Of a stretch of 64,000 nt of DNA, positions 26,609 through 35,639 are shown one piece after another; within the stretch, counting starts at the first letter, position 1; each line of letters opens with the position of its first letter. The notes under the pieces were generated by a model, which saw only the letters and a program-made list of their open reading frames with translations, was not told where the DNA came from and ran no database searches. The position numbers were made by a program, and so were the translations under genes. The stretch covers positions 9,089-73,088 of the forward strand of contig DATNLZ010000126.1 of the NCBI GenBank assembly GCA_035602605.1, written 5' to 3'. The DNA is from DASQHY01 sp035602605. Lineage in GTDB: Bacteria; Acidobacteriota; Terriglobia; Acidiferrales; UBA7541.

Positions 26609-27670
26609 ATGCTGCAAGAATTAGAGAACACCCAGCCGCACTCTGATCCTCTTGGTGAATTGCTTTCGCCCGAAATTATTTTCGGGCGCAGTGAGGCAAT
26701 GAACGAGGTTCGATCGAAGATTGAGCGCATAAAAGACGCCGCGGTCCCGGTTTTGATCCGTGGGGAAAGCGGGACCGGCAAAGAAGTGATCGCCAAATTC
26801 ATTCACACGCACTCCTCATGGGTGAATAGCCCGTTCGTTAAGGTGCACTGCCCCGCCATTCCCGCAACGCTTCTCGAAAGTGAGCTGTTTGGCTACGAAG
26901 CTGGATCGTTTACGGGCGCCGATCGGTCAAAACCTGGGCGCGTCGAGGCCGCGCATCGCGGCATTCTTTTTCTTGACGAAATTGCCGAGTTGGAGCCCGG
27001 ATTACAGGTCAAGTTACTGCACCTTCTTCAGGACGGGCACATTTTCCGAATCGGCGCGCAGGAGGGACGCGTGGTCGATGCCCGCATCATCTGCGCAACT
27101 CACCGTCAGCTGGAACAGGAAATTGCACGAGGGCGGTTCCGGCAAGATCTCTTTTATCGCATCAATGTTGTGACCGTACATTTGCCGCCACTACGCGACC
27201 GCAAAGAGGATATTCCCGGAATGGCTCAGTATTTCCTGCGCCTTAGCCAGCAGCGATTCAATACTAAAGTTGCCCCCCTCTCCGACGAATGGCTCGAGAG
27301 GCTTCAGGAGCATGATTGGCCCGGTAATATTCGCGAGCTGGAAAATGTGATTGGAAATTATGTCGTTCTGGGGCCCGAAGGCAGTCTCCCCGGCGAAGAA
27401 AATCCCATTCCGCAAACCTTCCAGAAGGTTGAAATACCCGAAGGCACGATCTCGCTTCGAAAGATTGGGCGACGTGCAGCCCGTGAGGCCGAACGTCGCG
27501 TGATTTTGCGAGTCTTGAAATCTGTCCGCGGCAATCGCAAGCAGGCAGCGCGAACCCTCAATATTAGTTACCGCGCTCTTCTTTATAAGTTGAAGGAAGT
27601 TGGAATTCCTCCGAAGCGGGTCCTAGAAGCCCAGCCGGAGGGCGCATTCTCCCGCATGCGCGCATTTTAA
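26609..27670 (+). CDS. Sigma-54-dependent transcriptional activator without receiver (second)
   Basis: 353 residues. Walker A GESGTGKE (about 52-59), contact loop GSFTGA (about 99-104; Ser replaces the usual first Ala), Walker B ILFLDEIAEL, arginine-finger region PPLRDRKEDIP, WPGNIRELENV, and a Fis-type HTH (RGNRKQAARTLNISYRALL). The frame opens with a TTG at 26591, but the ATG at 26609 follows GGAGAAGTGG and gives a normal length. It lies just upstream of the polysaccharide export gene with 15 bases between, so it is probably read together with the locus. It is a paralogue of the preceding gene, perhaps forming mixed hexamers. Confidence 0.92.
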   Translation: MLQELENTQPHSDPLGELLSPEIIFGRSEAMNEVRSKIERIKDAAVPVLIRGESGTGKEVIAKFIHTHSSWVNSPFVKVHCPAIPATLLESELFGYEAGSFTGADRSKPGRVEAAHRGILFLDEIAELEPGLQVKLLHLLQDGHIFRIGAQEGRVVDARIICATHRQLEQEIARGRFRQDLFYRINVVTVHLPPLRDRKEDIPGMAQYFLRLSQQRFNTKVAPLSDEWLERLQEHDWPGNIRELENVIGNYVVLGPEGSLPGEENPIPQTFQKVEIPEGTISLRKIGRRAAREAERRVILRVLKSVRGNRKQAARTLNISYRALLYKLKEVGIPPKRVLEAQPEGAFSRMRAF

Positions 27671-27685
27671 TTTGGAGGATAAGCG

Positions 27686-28327
27686 ATGAGGTATATAAGT
27701 CGAACCATTTTCATTTTGCTGGTCGCGGTGGTTTCGATCTGCCCCTTCGCTACGGCGCAAACTTCTACCGCAGGCACTCAAGCCAAGGCGCTTCCTGCCG
27801 GTCCCAGCATTCCTGCTGCGGCCGATCGACCCACTCCCGGCTCTGGGTATCTCATCGGGCCCGGCGACGTCGTTGCAGTACACGTCTGGCACGAGCCGGA
27901 AATCTCCGGCAAAGTTCCGGTGCGCACGGACGGAAAAATTTCTCTTCCGCTCGTCGGCGAACTGCAAGCGGCCGGCCTGACTCCTGAGAGTCTTCAGATC
28001 AGCATCCGCAAGAAACTGTATGACTACATTAAGAACCCGGAAGTAGCCGTGGTCGTCGAAGAAATGAATAGCCGCCAGTTCAACGTAATGGGGGAGGTCC
28101 AGAAACCGGGCAATTTCCCGCTTCTGCGTCCTACGCGGGTCTTGGACGCGCTGGCACTGGCGGGAGGGTTCCGCGACTTCGCGAAAGTCACAAAGATTTA
28201 TATTTTGCGCCGAGCCCCGCAGGGCAGCACAGTCACGCTGCATTTCAATTACAAACGGGTGGTTAAGGGAAAAGATGGCGACGATAACGTCGAGCTTCTG
28301 CCCGGCGACACGATCGTGGTGCCGTGA
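27686..28327 (+). CDS. Polysaccharide export protein, Wza-like (PES-SLBB)
   Basis: 213 residues. A signal peptide (hydrophobic 8-22, then ATAQ) and then the poly-export domain (GYLIGPGDVVAVHVW, VRTDGKISLPLVGELQAAGLT) and one SLBB domain (FNVMGEVQKPGNFPLL, LALAGGF). It is shorter than E. coli Wza and has no clear lipobox, as in the small export proteins of PEP-CTERM loci. It would form the periplasmic part of the export channel, working with the chain-length protein at 29707. The ATG follows TTGGAGGATAAGCG, a strong ribosome site. It is the first structural gene of the exopolysaccharide/exosortase locus. Confidence 0.92.
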   Translation: MRYISRTIFILLVAVVSICPFATAQTSTAGTQAKALPAGPSIPAAADRPTPGSGYLIGPGDVVAVHVWHEPEISGKVPVRTDGKISLPLVGELQAAGLTPESLQISIRKKLYDYIKNPEVAVVVEEMNSRQFNVMGEVQKPGNFPLLRPTRVLDALALAGGFRDFAKVTKIYILRRAPQGSTVTLHFNYKRVVKGKDGDDNVELLPGDTIVVP

Positions 28328-29703
28328 GCATCTTTATGCCTAGCAACCTCAGAGTCTTAGCGGCTTTCTTGTTGGCCTTTTGCTTCGCCAGTGTCGCGCC
28401 CACAAATGCCCAGACGCGGCAACGGGATGAAGGAAAGAGGACGAAAAAGCCGAAAACCTCCCGAGATCTGATGGTGCGTTCGCGCTATGCCGGCGAAACG
28501 AGCCTGCTCAATGGCGTTGATCTCGAATTGCATTCTGCCGTTACCAGCGATAACAACGTTTTCGGTCTCAATACCCACAAGCAGGGCGACGTCTTATTCC
28601 AAGAAGGGGCCTCCTTCAGTTTGCTGACCAGAAGACAAGCCTGGGACTTGTGGTTGCAGTATCGCCCCGATTACGTTTTCTATAAATCGGCGAGCTCCAT
28701 TAATCAGTTCACGCACGGTTTTGATTTTGACACGGACTATCGCGTGACGCGGCACGTCACTGTTCGACTTAAAGATTCGTTGGCTTACGAATCAGGTGTC
28801 ATGCTTCCGCGACTGAATGCAGATTTCGCTCTACCGGTTGGCCTCCCCGCAACCTTAAATACGACGATATTTACCCCGACAGCTCGGGCCTTCTCCAATC
28901 AAGCAGGCTTCGACACGACGATCCAGTTTAGTAGGCGCAGTTCATTCGACCTCACTACCGCTTACGCATTCCGCCGACTTAGTCACTTGGGGCCGACGGT
29001 GGCAAACTTTTTCAATACCCGGGGTGTGAGCGGTGGATTCGGCTTCCAATATCGCGCGAACGAACGCCTGACCATCGGACCTAGATTCCTTTACCAAGAC
29101 TACCGATTTGGGAGCGTGGCTCGGGATCAAACGCAAAGTGTTTTTCTGAACGTTTTGTGGGATATGGGACCGAGCCTGTCCATCTCTGCATTTGGCGGAC
29201 CGCAATATTCCAACGCCAACGGCCAATTTTTGCGTCGCTCGACCGACCCCACTCAGCCGCCCTATGTCTTCGTTCCAGGCGGTCACAAGGGCTGGAACAT
29301 GGCGGGCGGAGCGTCGGTTAGCCTCCGCGCTGAAAAGACATTGTTGCGCTTTAGCGCCCAGCGAATTGTTTCCGACGGTGGCGGACTGCTCACCGCGGTG
29401 ACAAATACTTCGGAAGCCGTTGAACTCCGGCGCCGGTTAACTCGCTATTGGGACATCGTGTTGACCGGGTCCAACGCGCGGTCTCTATCTTTGCCAGGAG
29501 CTTTCGGACGTGGCCAGGTAGACGCTCAATCTTTTGGCGTCGCATTGGAACGCCCCATTAAGGAAAACCTTAGTGTGCACGGCGAATTCAACTTTCTGCG
29601 CCAGCGCACCAATCAAATCGTTCCTTTCGAAGCAAACATGAATAGAAATCGCGTGATGATTGGTTTGTTCTACAGAATCGGAACTTACAAACTCGGACAA
29701 TAA
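28324..29703 (+). CDS. Outer-membrane beta-barrel protein of the exopolysaccharide locus
   Basis: 459 residues. A signal peptide (LAAFLLAFCFASVAPTNAQ) is followed by a basic spacer, then alternating polar/aromatic beta strands to the end, which closes with an aromatic-rich strand (MIGLFYRIGTYKLGQ). It is the type of unnamed barrel found next to export genes in PEP-CTERM loci. The short Wza-like protein upstream lacks an outer-membrane helix, so this barrel may supply the outer-membrane pore; that is inference. The GTG start overlaps the previous stop; an ATG four codons later is an alternative. Confidence 0.75.
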   Translation: MSIFMPSNLRVLAAFLLAFCFASVAPTNAQTRQRDEGKRTKKPKTSRDLMVRSRYAGETSLLNGVDLELHSAVTSDNNVFGLNTHKQGDVLFQEGASFSLLTRRQAWDLWLQYRPDYVFYKSASSINQFTHGFDFDTDYRVTRHVTVRLKDSLAYESGVMLPRLNADFALPVGLPATLNTTIFTPTARAFSNQAGFDTTIQFSRRSSFDLTTAYAFRRLSHLGPTVANFFNTRGVSGGFGFQYRANERLTIGPRFLYQDYRFGSVARDQTQSVFLNVLWDMGPSLSISAFGGPQYSNANGQFLRRSTDPTQPPYVFVPGGHKGWNMAGGASVSLRAEKTLLRFSAQRIVSDGGGLLTAVTNTSEAVELRRRLTRYWDIVLTGSNARSLSLPGAFGRGQVDAQSFGVALERPIKENLSVHGEFNFLRQRTNQIVPFEANMNRNRVMIGLFYRIGTYKLGQ

Positions 29704-29706
29704 AAA

Positions 29707-31257
29707 ATGCGAACGAATACACCTAAAAATCGGACATCCTGGAACGAATATTGGGACATCGCTGTTCGTCGGCGTTGGTATCTGCTCGGCCCCCTCTTTG
29801 TCATCGGGTTGTCGAGTATCGTCGCAGCTAACCTGTGGCCGGCGCGGTATCGCTCGGAAGCTTTGGTTCTCGTGGATCATCAAAAAGTGCCCGAGCAATA
29901 CGTGACGCCAAATGTGGTCACGAGTCTCGAGGATTGGCTGCAATCGATGACCCAGCAAGTTGAGAGCTCACGACGGCTGCAGCCCATTGTGGAAGAGCTC
30001 GGACTCTATCCCAAGGAGCGCGCCCAGTTGCCCATGGAAACTGTTCTGCAGAAGATGCGCACCGACATCACCGTTGAGCCGGTAAAAGTGGCGGCCCGCC
30101 GCGGCGAGTCTACGGTTTTCCGTATCGCGTATCTGGCGCCCTCTCCCGCTATCGCCAAGCAGGTTGCCGAGCGATTGACCGCTGCTTTCATCAGCGAAAA
30201 TCTGCACACTCGAACGCAGGAGTCCGCGAGCACCACAGCATTTCTCGGGACCCAACTCGAGCAGGCGCAGCAGAACCTGGCTGAAAAGGAAGAGCGACTG
30301 AAGCAATACAAGCTTCAATACCTCGGGCAACTTCCCGAGCAAGAGCAGGGAAATCTCCAGATTATGAATAGCTTGCAGACGCAGTTAGCTGCCAGCTCTC
30401 TTGCGCTTGATCGCGCACAGCAAGATAAAACATATCTTGAATCGATGGTTTCACAGTTCCGGTCGGTTCAACCTGCTGACGGAAACAACACCCCTTCATC
30501 CCCGGATGCCGCTCTGCGTAGCTTGCGCGCCAGGCTCACCGAACTCGAGGCTAAATACAACCCCGCCTACCCCGAAATCGTTCGTTTGAAGGAAGAGATT
30601 TCCAAATGGGAGGCGATCAAACAGCAAGCGGGAGCCGACACCGCTACCGGTGCCAAGAACAGTTCGCCCTCCAACGATCCCGCTTACATTGAATTGCAAA
30701 GTCGCCTCCGATCGGTGCGCGCTGAAATCGAGAACCAAAGCAAAGAAGTCGCCAGCATCCGGCGGAGGCTGCAAGACATCCAGGGCCGAGTAGGAATTGT
30801 TCCGGTGCGCCAGCAGGAACTGACAGAGATCACCAGAGAATATGAAACGGCGCGCCAGAATTACCAGTCCCTTCAACAAAGCAAAACCAAATCCGAGCTG
30901 GCCACTAGCATGGAAGTACGCCAGCAAGGCGAGCAGATTCGCGTTTTGGATGCAGCCAGTTTCCCGCGTTCTCCGGCTGAACCCAATCGGTCGATCGTAG
31001 TTCTAGGCGGCTGGTTACTCGGATTGATGGCCGGTATCGCGCTGATCGCGCTGAAGGAAATGGCCGATCCTAAAGTGTTCGGCGAAGAGGAAGTGATTAA
31101 AGTTACGCAACTTCCGATCCTTGTCTCGCTCCCTGTTTTGCGCTCGCGGTGGGAAGAGGCTCGCCGGAAGGAGCAGTGGCATTTCGAGGTCGCGACCGTA
31201 GCAGTTCTGTTTGCCCTGTCGATCGGTTTCAGCCTGTTTACAGTTCTGGCTGGTTGA
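29707..31257 (+). CDS. Polysaccharide chain-length determinant, Wzz/GNVR type
   Basis: 516 residues. Inner-membrane helix ~25-43, Wzz domain (YRSEALVLVDHQKVPEQYV), a long periplasmic coiled coil (about 175-300 and 335-415), the conserved proline-rich end of the coil (DAASFPRSPAEPNRS), and two C-terminal helices. It has no fused kinase; the kinase is the next gene. With the export protein and kinase it sets polymer length and drives export. Starts three bases after the barrel gene stop. Confidence 0.92.
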   Translation: MRTNTPKNRTSWNEYWDIAVRRRWYLLGPLFVIGLSSIVAANLWPARYRSEALVLVDHQKVPEQYVTPNVVTSLEDWLQSMTQQVESSRRLQPIVEELGLYPKERAQLPMETVLQKMRTDITVEPVKVAARRGESTVFRIAYLAPSPAIAKQVAERLTAAFISENLHTRTQESASTTAFLGTQLEQAQQNLAEKEERLKQYKLQYLGQLPEQEQGNLQIMNSLQTQLAASSLALDRAQQDKTYLESMVSQFRSVQPADGNNTPSSPDAALRSLRARLTELEAKYNPAYPEIVRLKEEISKWEAIKQQAGADTATGAKNSSPSNDPAYIELQSRLRSVRAEIENQSKEVASIRRRLQDIQGRVGIVPVRQQELTEITREYETARQNYQSLQQSKTKSELATSMEVRQQGEQIRVLDAASFPRSPAEPNRSIVVLGGWLLGLMAGIALIALKEMADPKVFGEEEVIKVTQLPILVSLPVLRSRWEEARRKEQWHFEVATVAVLFALSIGFSLFTVLAG

Positions 31258-31333
31258 CGAGCGTTTGTAGCTGGCCCGTGGCCGCGCGGCACGGTGTCCT
31301 AAAAAACTTGTTCGAGTCAAAGCGAGGGAAAAA

Positions 31334-32251
31334 GTGAGTTCTGTAGACGCGTTCCCCAATCGATTCCAGGAAAGTTCCAGAATCGTTGACATCGTACCCG
31401 AGGGTGGTGAGCAGGACCATCAGACCGGGTTTCCAGGCCAGGTTCACGCCGCTGACGGCTTCGCCTCAGGGGCGCTTGGATTCGACAACGTCGAGCGCAT
31501 AACCTGCAGGTTGCGCGCCGAAGACCACATCGTCGGCGTGAATGGTTTCCATCCGATCGGCACCGAAAAATACAAGCTTCTCCGTTATCGACTCAATCGC
31601 ATCCGTCAGGCTCGACCGTTGAATTCGCTGCTGGTAACCAGCACCATTCCACGCGAGGGAAAAACCGTAACCGCTGTGAATCTAGCTGTTTCTCTGGCCA
31701 TGACTTCCGCTCGCGTTTGTCTGGTGGACGCGGATATGCGCAAACCTTCCATTCACACGGCGTTGGGGATCCGCCCGTTCGCCGGGTTGGCTGAGTACCT
31801 CGAAGGTCGTCTCGATCTTGCGTCTACCTATCGCCTGACCGTCCCCTTGGGTTTCTGCTTTGTATCTGCTGGCCGCCCGACACTGCAGCCTGTAGAGCTT
31901 TTGCAAAGCCCACGCATGCGCGAGTTTGTGAAGGAAATGAGCAATACCTTTGACTGGCTCATCATCGATTCCCCGCCGCTCGATCCGTTTGCGGATGGTC
32001 ATTGCTTGGCGGCAATTACAGATGGCGTTTTGCTCGTCGTGCGGGAAGGATTTATCCAACGCCGCGAACTCCAGCGCTCGATCGCGTCCTTGAACGGCGC
32101 ATACGTTGCTGGAGTGGTTCTAAACCAGACGAAAGATTCGCAACGCGATTTCTACAATTATTACTACGGGGTGCCCAGTCCGCCCCGGCACCGAATATTG
32201 CGCGCGATGCCCAATCTGCTTTCCAAGGGGAGCTTCTCAAAGAATGGTTAG
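31334..32251 (+). CDS. CpsD/CapB-type bacterial tyrosine kinase
   Basis: 305 residues. An N-terminal region of ~85 residues, then the BY-kinase fold: Walker A TIPREGKTVTAVN, Walker A' VCLVDADMRKPSIH, Walker B WLIIDSPPLD. The C-terminus carries a short tyrosine cluster (FYNYYYG) that could be autophosphorylated. It would pair with the Wzz-type protein at the membrane to control polymer length. The GTG start follows GCGAGGG. A 76-base gap separates it from the wzz-like gene and it overlaps the next gene by eight bases. Confidence 0.9.
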   Translation: MSSVDAFPNRFQESSRIVDIVPEGGEQDHQTGFPGQVHAADGFASGALGFDNVERITCRLRAEDHIVGVNGFHPIGTEKYKLLRYRLNRIRQARPLNSLLVTSTIPREGKTVTAVNLAVSLAMTSARVCLVDADMRKPSIHTALGIRPFAGLAEYLEGRLDLASTYRLTVPLGFCFVSAGRPTLQPVELLQSPRMREFVKEMSNTFDWLIIDSPPLDPFADGHCLAAITDGVLLVVREGFIQRRELQRSIASLNGAYVAGVVLNQTKDSQRDFYNYYYGVPSPPRHRILRAMPNLLSKGSFSKNG

Positions 32252-33635
32252 GATCTTTCATGCTTATTTCCCGATACGGACGCTTCTCCTGGCCCTTGCC
32301 GATGCGCTCGTAATCGTCATTGGCTTGACCGCTGGAGCTATTTTTGTCTATGGGGCGGGCCACAGTGCAGCGTTTGCGTATGGCGACATACTTCCCAAAA
32401 TTGCCGTTGCTGGAATTGTCTGCATGCTTTGCATCCACTATTTCGACCTGTACAGCTCAGAGGTGGTTGCTGACTCCCGCGAGGTAGCCACGCGACTCAG
32501 TCAGGTCGTTGGAACCTGCGCCATCATTCTTGCCATTCTTTACTATGTTTATCCGGGTCTTAAGCTCCACCACCGCATCCTGTTTACCGGGATGATCCTT
32601 GTCGGAACGTTGTTGATCGCCTGTCGAAAACTTTTTTTCCTCTTGAACGGAGTTGCCCGCCTCAACCAGCGCGTCGTGCTGTTGGCCGGTGATCCCCTGG
32701 CGGTTTCTCTTGCCGAGGAATTCAGATGTCGGCCGGAATTGGGCATTCAAACACTCGGGTACATCGGGGATGCTTCTGACGTCGCCCCGATGCACTCAAG
32801 TTTGCGTCGCTTGGGTGACTTCGATGACTTAGCCGACCTGGTGGAACAGAAGCGCATCGACCGCGTTATTGTGACCATGAATGAAAGGCGCGGACGGCTT
32901 CCCCTCGAGCCCCTTTTGGACCTCAAAAGTCGCGGCATTAGGGTCGAAGACGGCGCGGAAGTCTATGAGTCCGTCACCGGAAGGATTCGCCTGGACTCGT
33001 TGCGGCTGAGCCAGCTCGTCTTCTCAGACGGATTTCGCGTTTCCGATATCAAACTTCTCTACAAACGGGGGATCTCCATCGCTCTTTCTCTCGTTAGTTT
33101 GCTTTTGATGCTCCCGTACATGCTGGTTATCGCGATTGCCATTCGCTTGGACTCCCCTGGCCCTGCGCTGTTCCGGCAGAAGCGCATCGGCAAGAACGGA
33201 AAAGTCTTCACACTGTACAAATTTCGCTCGATGCGCGTCGATGCCGACCAGGACGGCTTCCCGCGTCCGGTGGAAAAGGATGACCAGCGCTTGACGCGCG
33301 TGGGACGCTGGCTGCGCCGGTCGCGAATGGATGAGTTGCCTCAGCTATACAATATTTTGCGGGGAGACATGTATTTTATCGGACCTCGCCCTTTCGTTGT
33401 TGAGCAGGAGCGGGAGCTGGCTCGGCAGATTCCCTATTATCGCTACCGCTGGACCGTGAAGCCCGGAGCGACGGGCTGGGCCCAGATGCACCGTGGATAT
33501 TGCTCCACGCTGGATGACAACACTGAAAAATTGGCTTACGACCTGTACTACATCAAGAACGTCTCGGTCGGGTTGGACCTCTTGATCTTGTTCGAGACCG
33601 TAAAAATCCTTTTGCTTGGACGCGGCAGCCGATAG
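32244..33635 (+). CDS. Initiating sugar transferase (polyprenyl-phosphate glycosyl-1-phosphate transferase)
   Basis: 463 residues of the type associated with PEP-CTERM loci. Four N-terminal membrane helices, a Rossmann-like middle region (VVLLAGDPLAVSLAEEF, IDRVIVTMNERRGRLP), a re-entrant helix (about 275-300), and the catalytic domain: FRQKRIGKNGKVFTLYKFRSM, RRSRMDELPQLYNILRGDM, FIGPRP, VKPGATGWAQ. It places the first sugar-phosphate on undecaprenyl phosphate. It overlaps the kinase gene by eight bases. Confidence 0.93.
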   Translation: MVRIFHAYFPIRTLLLALADALVIVIGLTAGAIFVYGAGHSAAFAYGDILPKIAVAGIVCMLCIHYFDLYSSEVVADSREVATRLSQVVGTCAIILAILYYVYPGLKLHHRILFTGMILVGTLLIACRKLFFLLNGVARLNQRVVLLAGDPLAVSLAEEFRCRPELGIQTLGYIGDASDVAPMHSSLRRLGDFDDLADLVEQKRIDRVIVTMNERRGRLPLEPLLDLKSRGIRVEDGAEVYESVTGRIRLDSLRLSQLVFSDGFRVSDIKLLYKRGISIALSLVSLLLMLPYMLVIAIAIRLDSPGPALFRQKRIGKNGKVFTLYKFRSMRVDADQDGFPRPVEKDDQRLTRVGRWLRRSRMDELPQLYNILRGDMYFIGPRPFVVEQERELARQIPYYRYRWTVKPGATGWAQMHRGYCSTLDDNTEKLAYDLYYIKNVSVGLDLLILFETVKILLLGRGSR

Positions 33636-33645
33636 GACAGCTTCT

Positions 33646-34827
33646 ATGAACTGGGCCAAATTCGCCTTCTGGATCTGCTTCTTCCTGGTCGCATACACTT
33701 ATTTTATCTACCCGCTTGTTCTCTTTTTCGCCTATGCGCTGGCGCAGATTCGACGTGATTGGAAGTATCTGAGTGGGCGCCGTGGTCGTCGTGCGACAGA
33801 TGCGGCGAGCGTCGAACTCCCCACGGTAAGTCTGATTGTCCCGGCTCACAATGAGGCTAAGGCGCTCCCCCAAAAGCTTGCGAACCTGAATACGTTGTCC
33901 TATCCCCCGCAGAAGCTTGAAGTAATTTTCGTATCCGATGGTTCGGAGGACGACACCAATGGAATCCTCTCGCGCCTATCCGGTGAAACCATTCGCAACG
34001 TGTTCCTGTCCGAGCGCGGCGGTAAATCTAACGCGCTCAATCACGGTGTTGACCGCGCACGAAACGAAATTCTCGTTTTTTCCGACGCCTCGACGCTATT
34101 CGCGCCTGACGCCATCCTCAAGCTGGTCCGCCATTTTTCGAACCCCAAAATCGGGGTCGTCTGCGGCGCTCTGGCCTTTGTTGCCACTTCGGAGTCCCGT
34201 CAGACCGAGGGTTTGTACTGGAGATACGAAAGTATTTTGCGGCTGATGGAGGCGCGTCTCGGCGCCACGCTGACGGCCAGCGGCGCCATTTATGCTATCC
34301 GTCGCGAGTGTTACCGCCCCCTGTCAAAACATACCCTCGTTGACGATTTGGTTGTTCCGATGAACGCTCGCCGCCTCGGCTACGACGTGGTGTATGACCC
34401 GGAAGCTGCTGGCAGCGATTTCGCCGCCGCTTCGGTCAAGGATGAGTTTGCGCGGCGCGTTCGGCTGGCGGTGGGAAGCTTCCGCGCTCTGGGCGAGCTC
34501 TGGCGGGCGCCGATGCCTGGATTTACGCGGGTGGCATTTTTTTCACATAAGCTTTTGCGCTGGGTTCTGCCATTCCTGTTGGTTGGAGTGCTGTTCAGCA
34601 ACATTTTCCTGCTTCGGGGGCCGCTCTATAGCGTGATATTTGTCGCCCAGGCAGGCTTCTACCTTCTCGCTTGCATTGGATTTATGTTTCACGAACGGGC
34701 CGAGACAGCGCGCTACGCGCTTGTCAGCTATTTTCTTGTTGCGATGAACATCGCGTTTCTGGTTGGGTTCTTTCGCTTTTTGCGCGGACCGAAGGAGGTT
34801 GGATGGCAGCAGGTCAATCGCGCATGA
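33646..34827 (+). CDS. Membrane glycosyltransferase, family 2
   Basis: 393 residues. One N-terminal helix (about 5-28), a GT-A domain (VSLIVPAHNEAKALPQ, VIFVSDGSEDDT, RGGKSNALNHG, VFSDASTLFAPDA), and three or four C-terminal helices, the layout of processive or semi-processive family 2 enzymes. The frame extends upstream to 33616 inside the previous gene; the ATG at 33646 gives the usual N-terminus. It adds a sugar to the lipid-linked repeat or polymer at the inner membrane. Confidence 0.88.
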   Translation: MNWAKFAFWICFFLVAYTYFIYPLVLFFAYALAQIRRDWKYLSGRRGRRATDAASVELPTVSLIVPAHNEAKALPQKLANLNTLSYPPQKLEVIFVSDGSEDDTNGILSRLSGETIRNVFLSERGGKSNALNHGVDRARNEILVFSDASTLFAPDAILKLVRHFSNPKIGVVCGALAFVATSESRQTEGLYWRYESILRLMEARLGATLTASGAIYAIRRECYRPLSKHTLVDDLVVPMNARRLGYDVVYDPEAAGSDFAAASVKDEFARRVRLAVGSFRALGELWRAPMPGFTRVAFFSHKLLRWVLPFLLVGVLFSNIFLLRGPLYSVIFVAQAGFYLLACIGFMFHERAETARYALVSYFLVAMNIAFLVGFFRFLRGPKEVGWQQVNRA

Positions 34828-35639
34828 AACATATCCTGGCATCAAGGCTGGGGCTCTCTGGACCGGTAGTCTTGCTGTACCACGGTATGGGGGCTCCGCA
34901 AGCCGAGCCGGTCTTCTCCGGTGAGCGAAAATATTGGGTCTCGGCCGAACAATTTGCCTCGCAACTTACCATGATTCGCGAACAGGGGCTTTCTACGATC
35001 TCTCTCGGTGAAGTCTGCCATGACCACAAGGTGCCGCAACAGCCCACCCGTCGCATTAGCCTTACCTTTGATGACGGGCGTGCGTCCGACTATGCCGTTG
35101 CGTTCCCATTGCTGAAGCAGGGATCTTTCCGAGCGACCTTTTTTCTGAACACGGCATGGATTGGTCGCGCCGGTTATCTGAGCTGGTCGCAAATCGCCGA
35201 AATGAAACGCGCCGGCATGTCTTTTGAGTCGCATGGCCATGAACACGTCTACCTCACGCGCTTGCCGTCCAGCGCCCTTAACATTCAACTTCGAGTCTCC
35301 AAGCAAATCCTTGAAGATCGGCTCTGCCAACCCGTGAACTTCTTAGCGGCTCCCTATGGTGACGTCAATAGGGGCGTCATCCGCGCCGCTCTTGCGGCCG
35401 GCTATAAATTCGTTTGCACGTCATGGAATTGGCCGGCTCGCGCCGGTGCCTCGACCGTAAATCGCGTCGCCATCTACCACAGCACCACAGCTGACGAATT
35501 CGCAAGACTCTTGCAAGGAAATCTTTCGTGCTACACGAAGCGCGCGACCCGCGCAGCGCTCCTGCATCTTCCCAAACGCGTGCGTCTACACTTCCAGCCT
35601 CTACATTCGACAGCGCGCATCGCCGAGGAACATGCATGA
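34803..35639 (+). CDS. Polysaccharide deacetylase (NodB-type)
   Basis: 278 residues. Metal-dependent deacetylase motifs: SLTFDDGRASDY (motif 1), FESHGHEHVYLTRL (motif 2), and APYGDVNRGVI (motif 3). It would remove N-acetyl groups from the polymer or precursor. It has no signal peptide, so it may act in the cytoplasm or be retained at the membrane. The ATG at 34803 follows AAGGAGG; a second ATG at 34824 overlaps the previous stop. This deacetylase family is typical of PEP-CTERM loci. Confidence 0.9.
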   Translation: MAAGQSRMKHILASRLGLSGPVVLLYHGMGAPQAEPVFSGERKYWVSAEQFASQLTMIREQGLSTISLGEVCHDHKVPQQPTRRISLTFDDGRASDYAVAFPLLKQGSFRATFFLNTAWIGRAGYLSWSQIAEMKRAGMSFESHGHEHVYLTRLPSSALNIQLRVSKQILEDRLCQPVNFLAAPYGDVNRGVIRAALAAGYKFVCTSWNWPARAGASTVNRVAIYHSTTADEFARLLQGNLSCYTKRATRAALLHLPKRVRLHFQPLHSTARIAEEHA

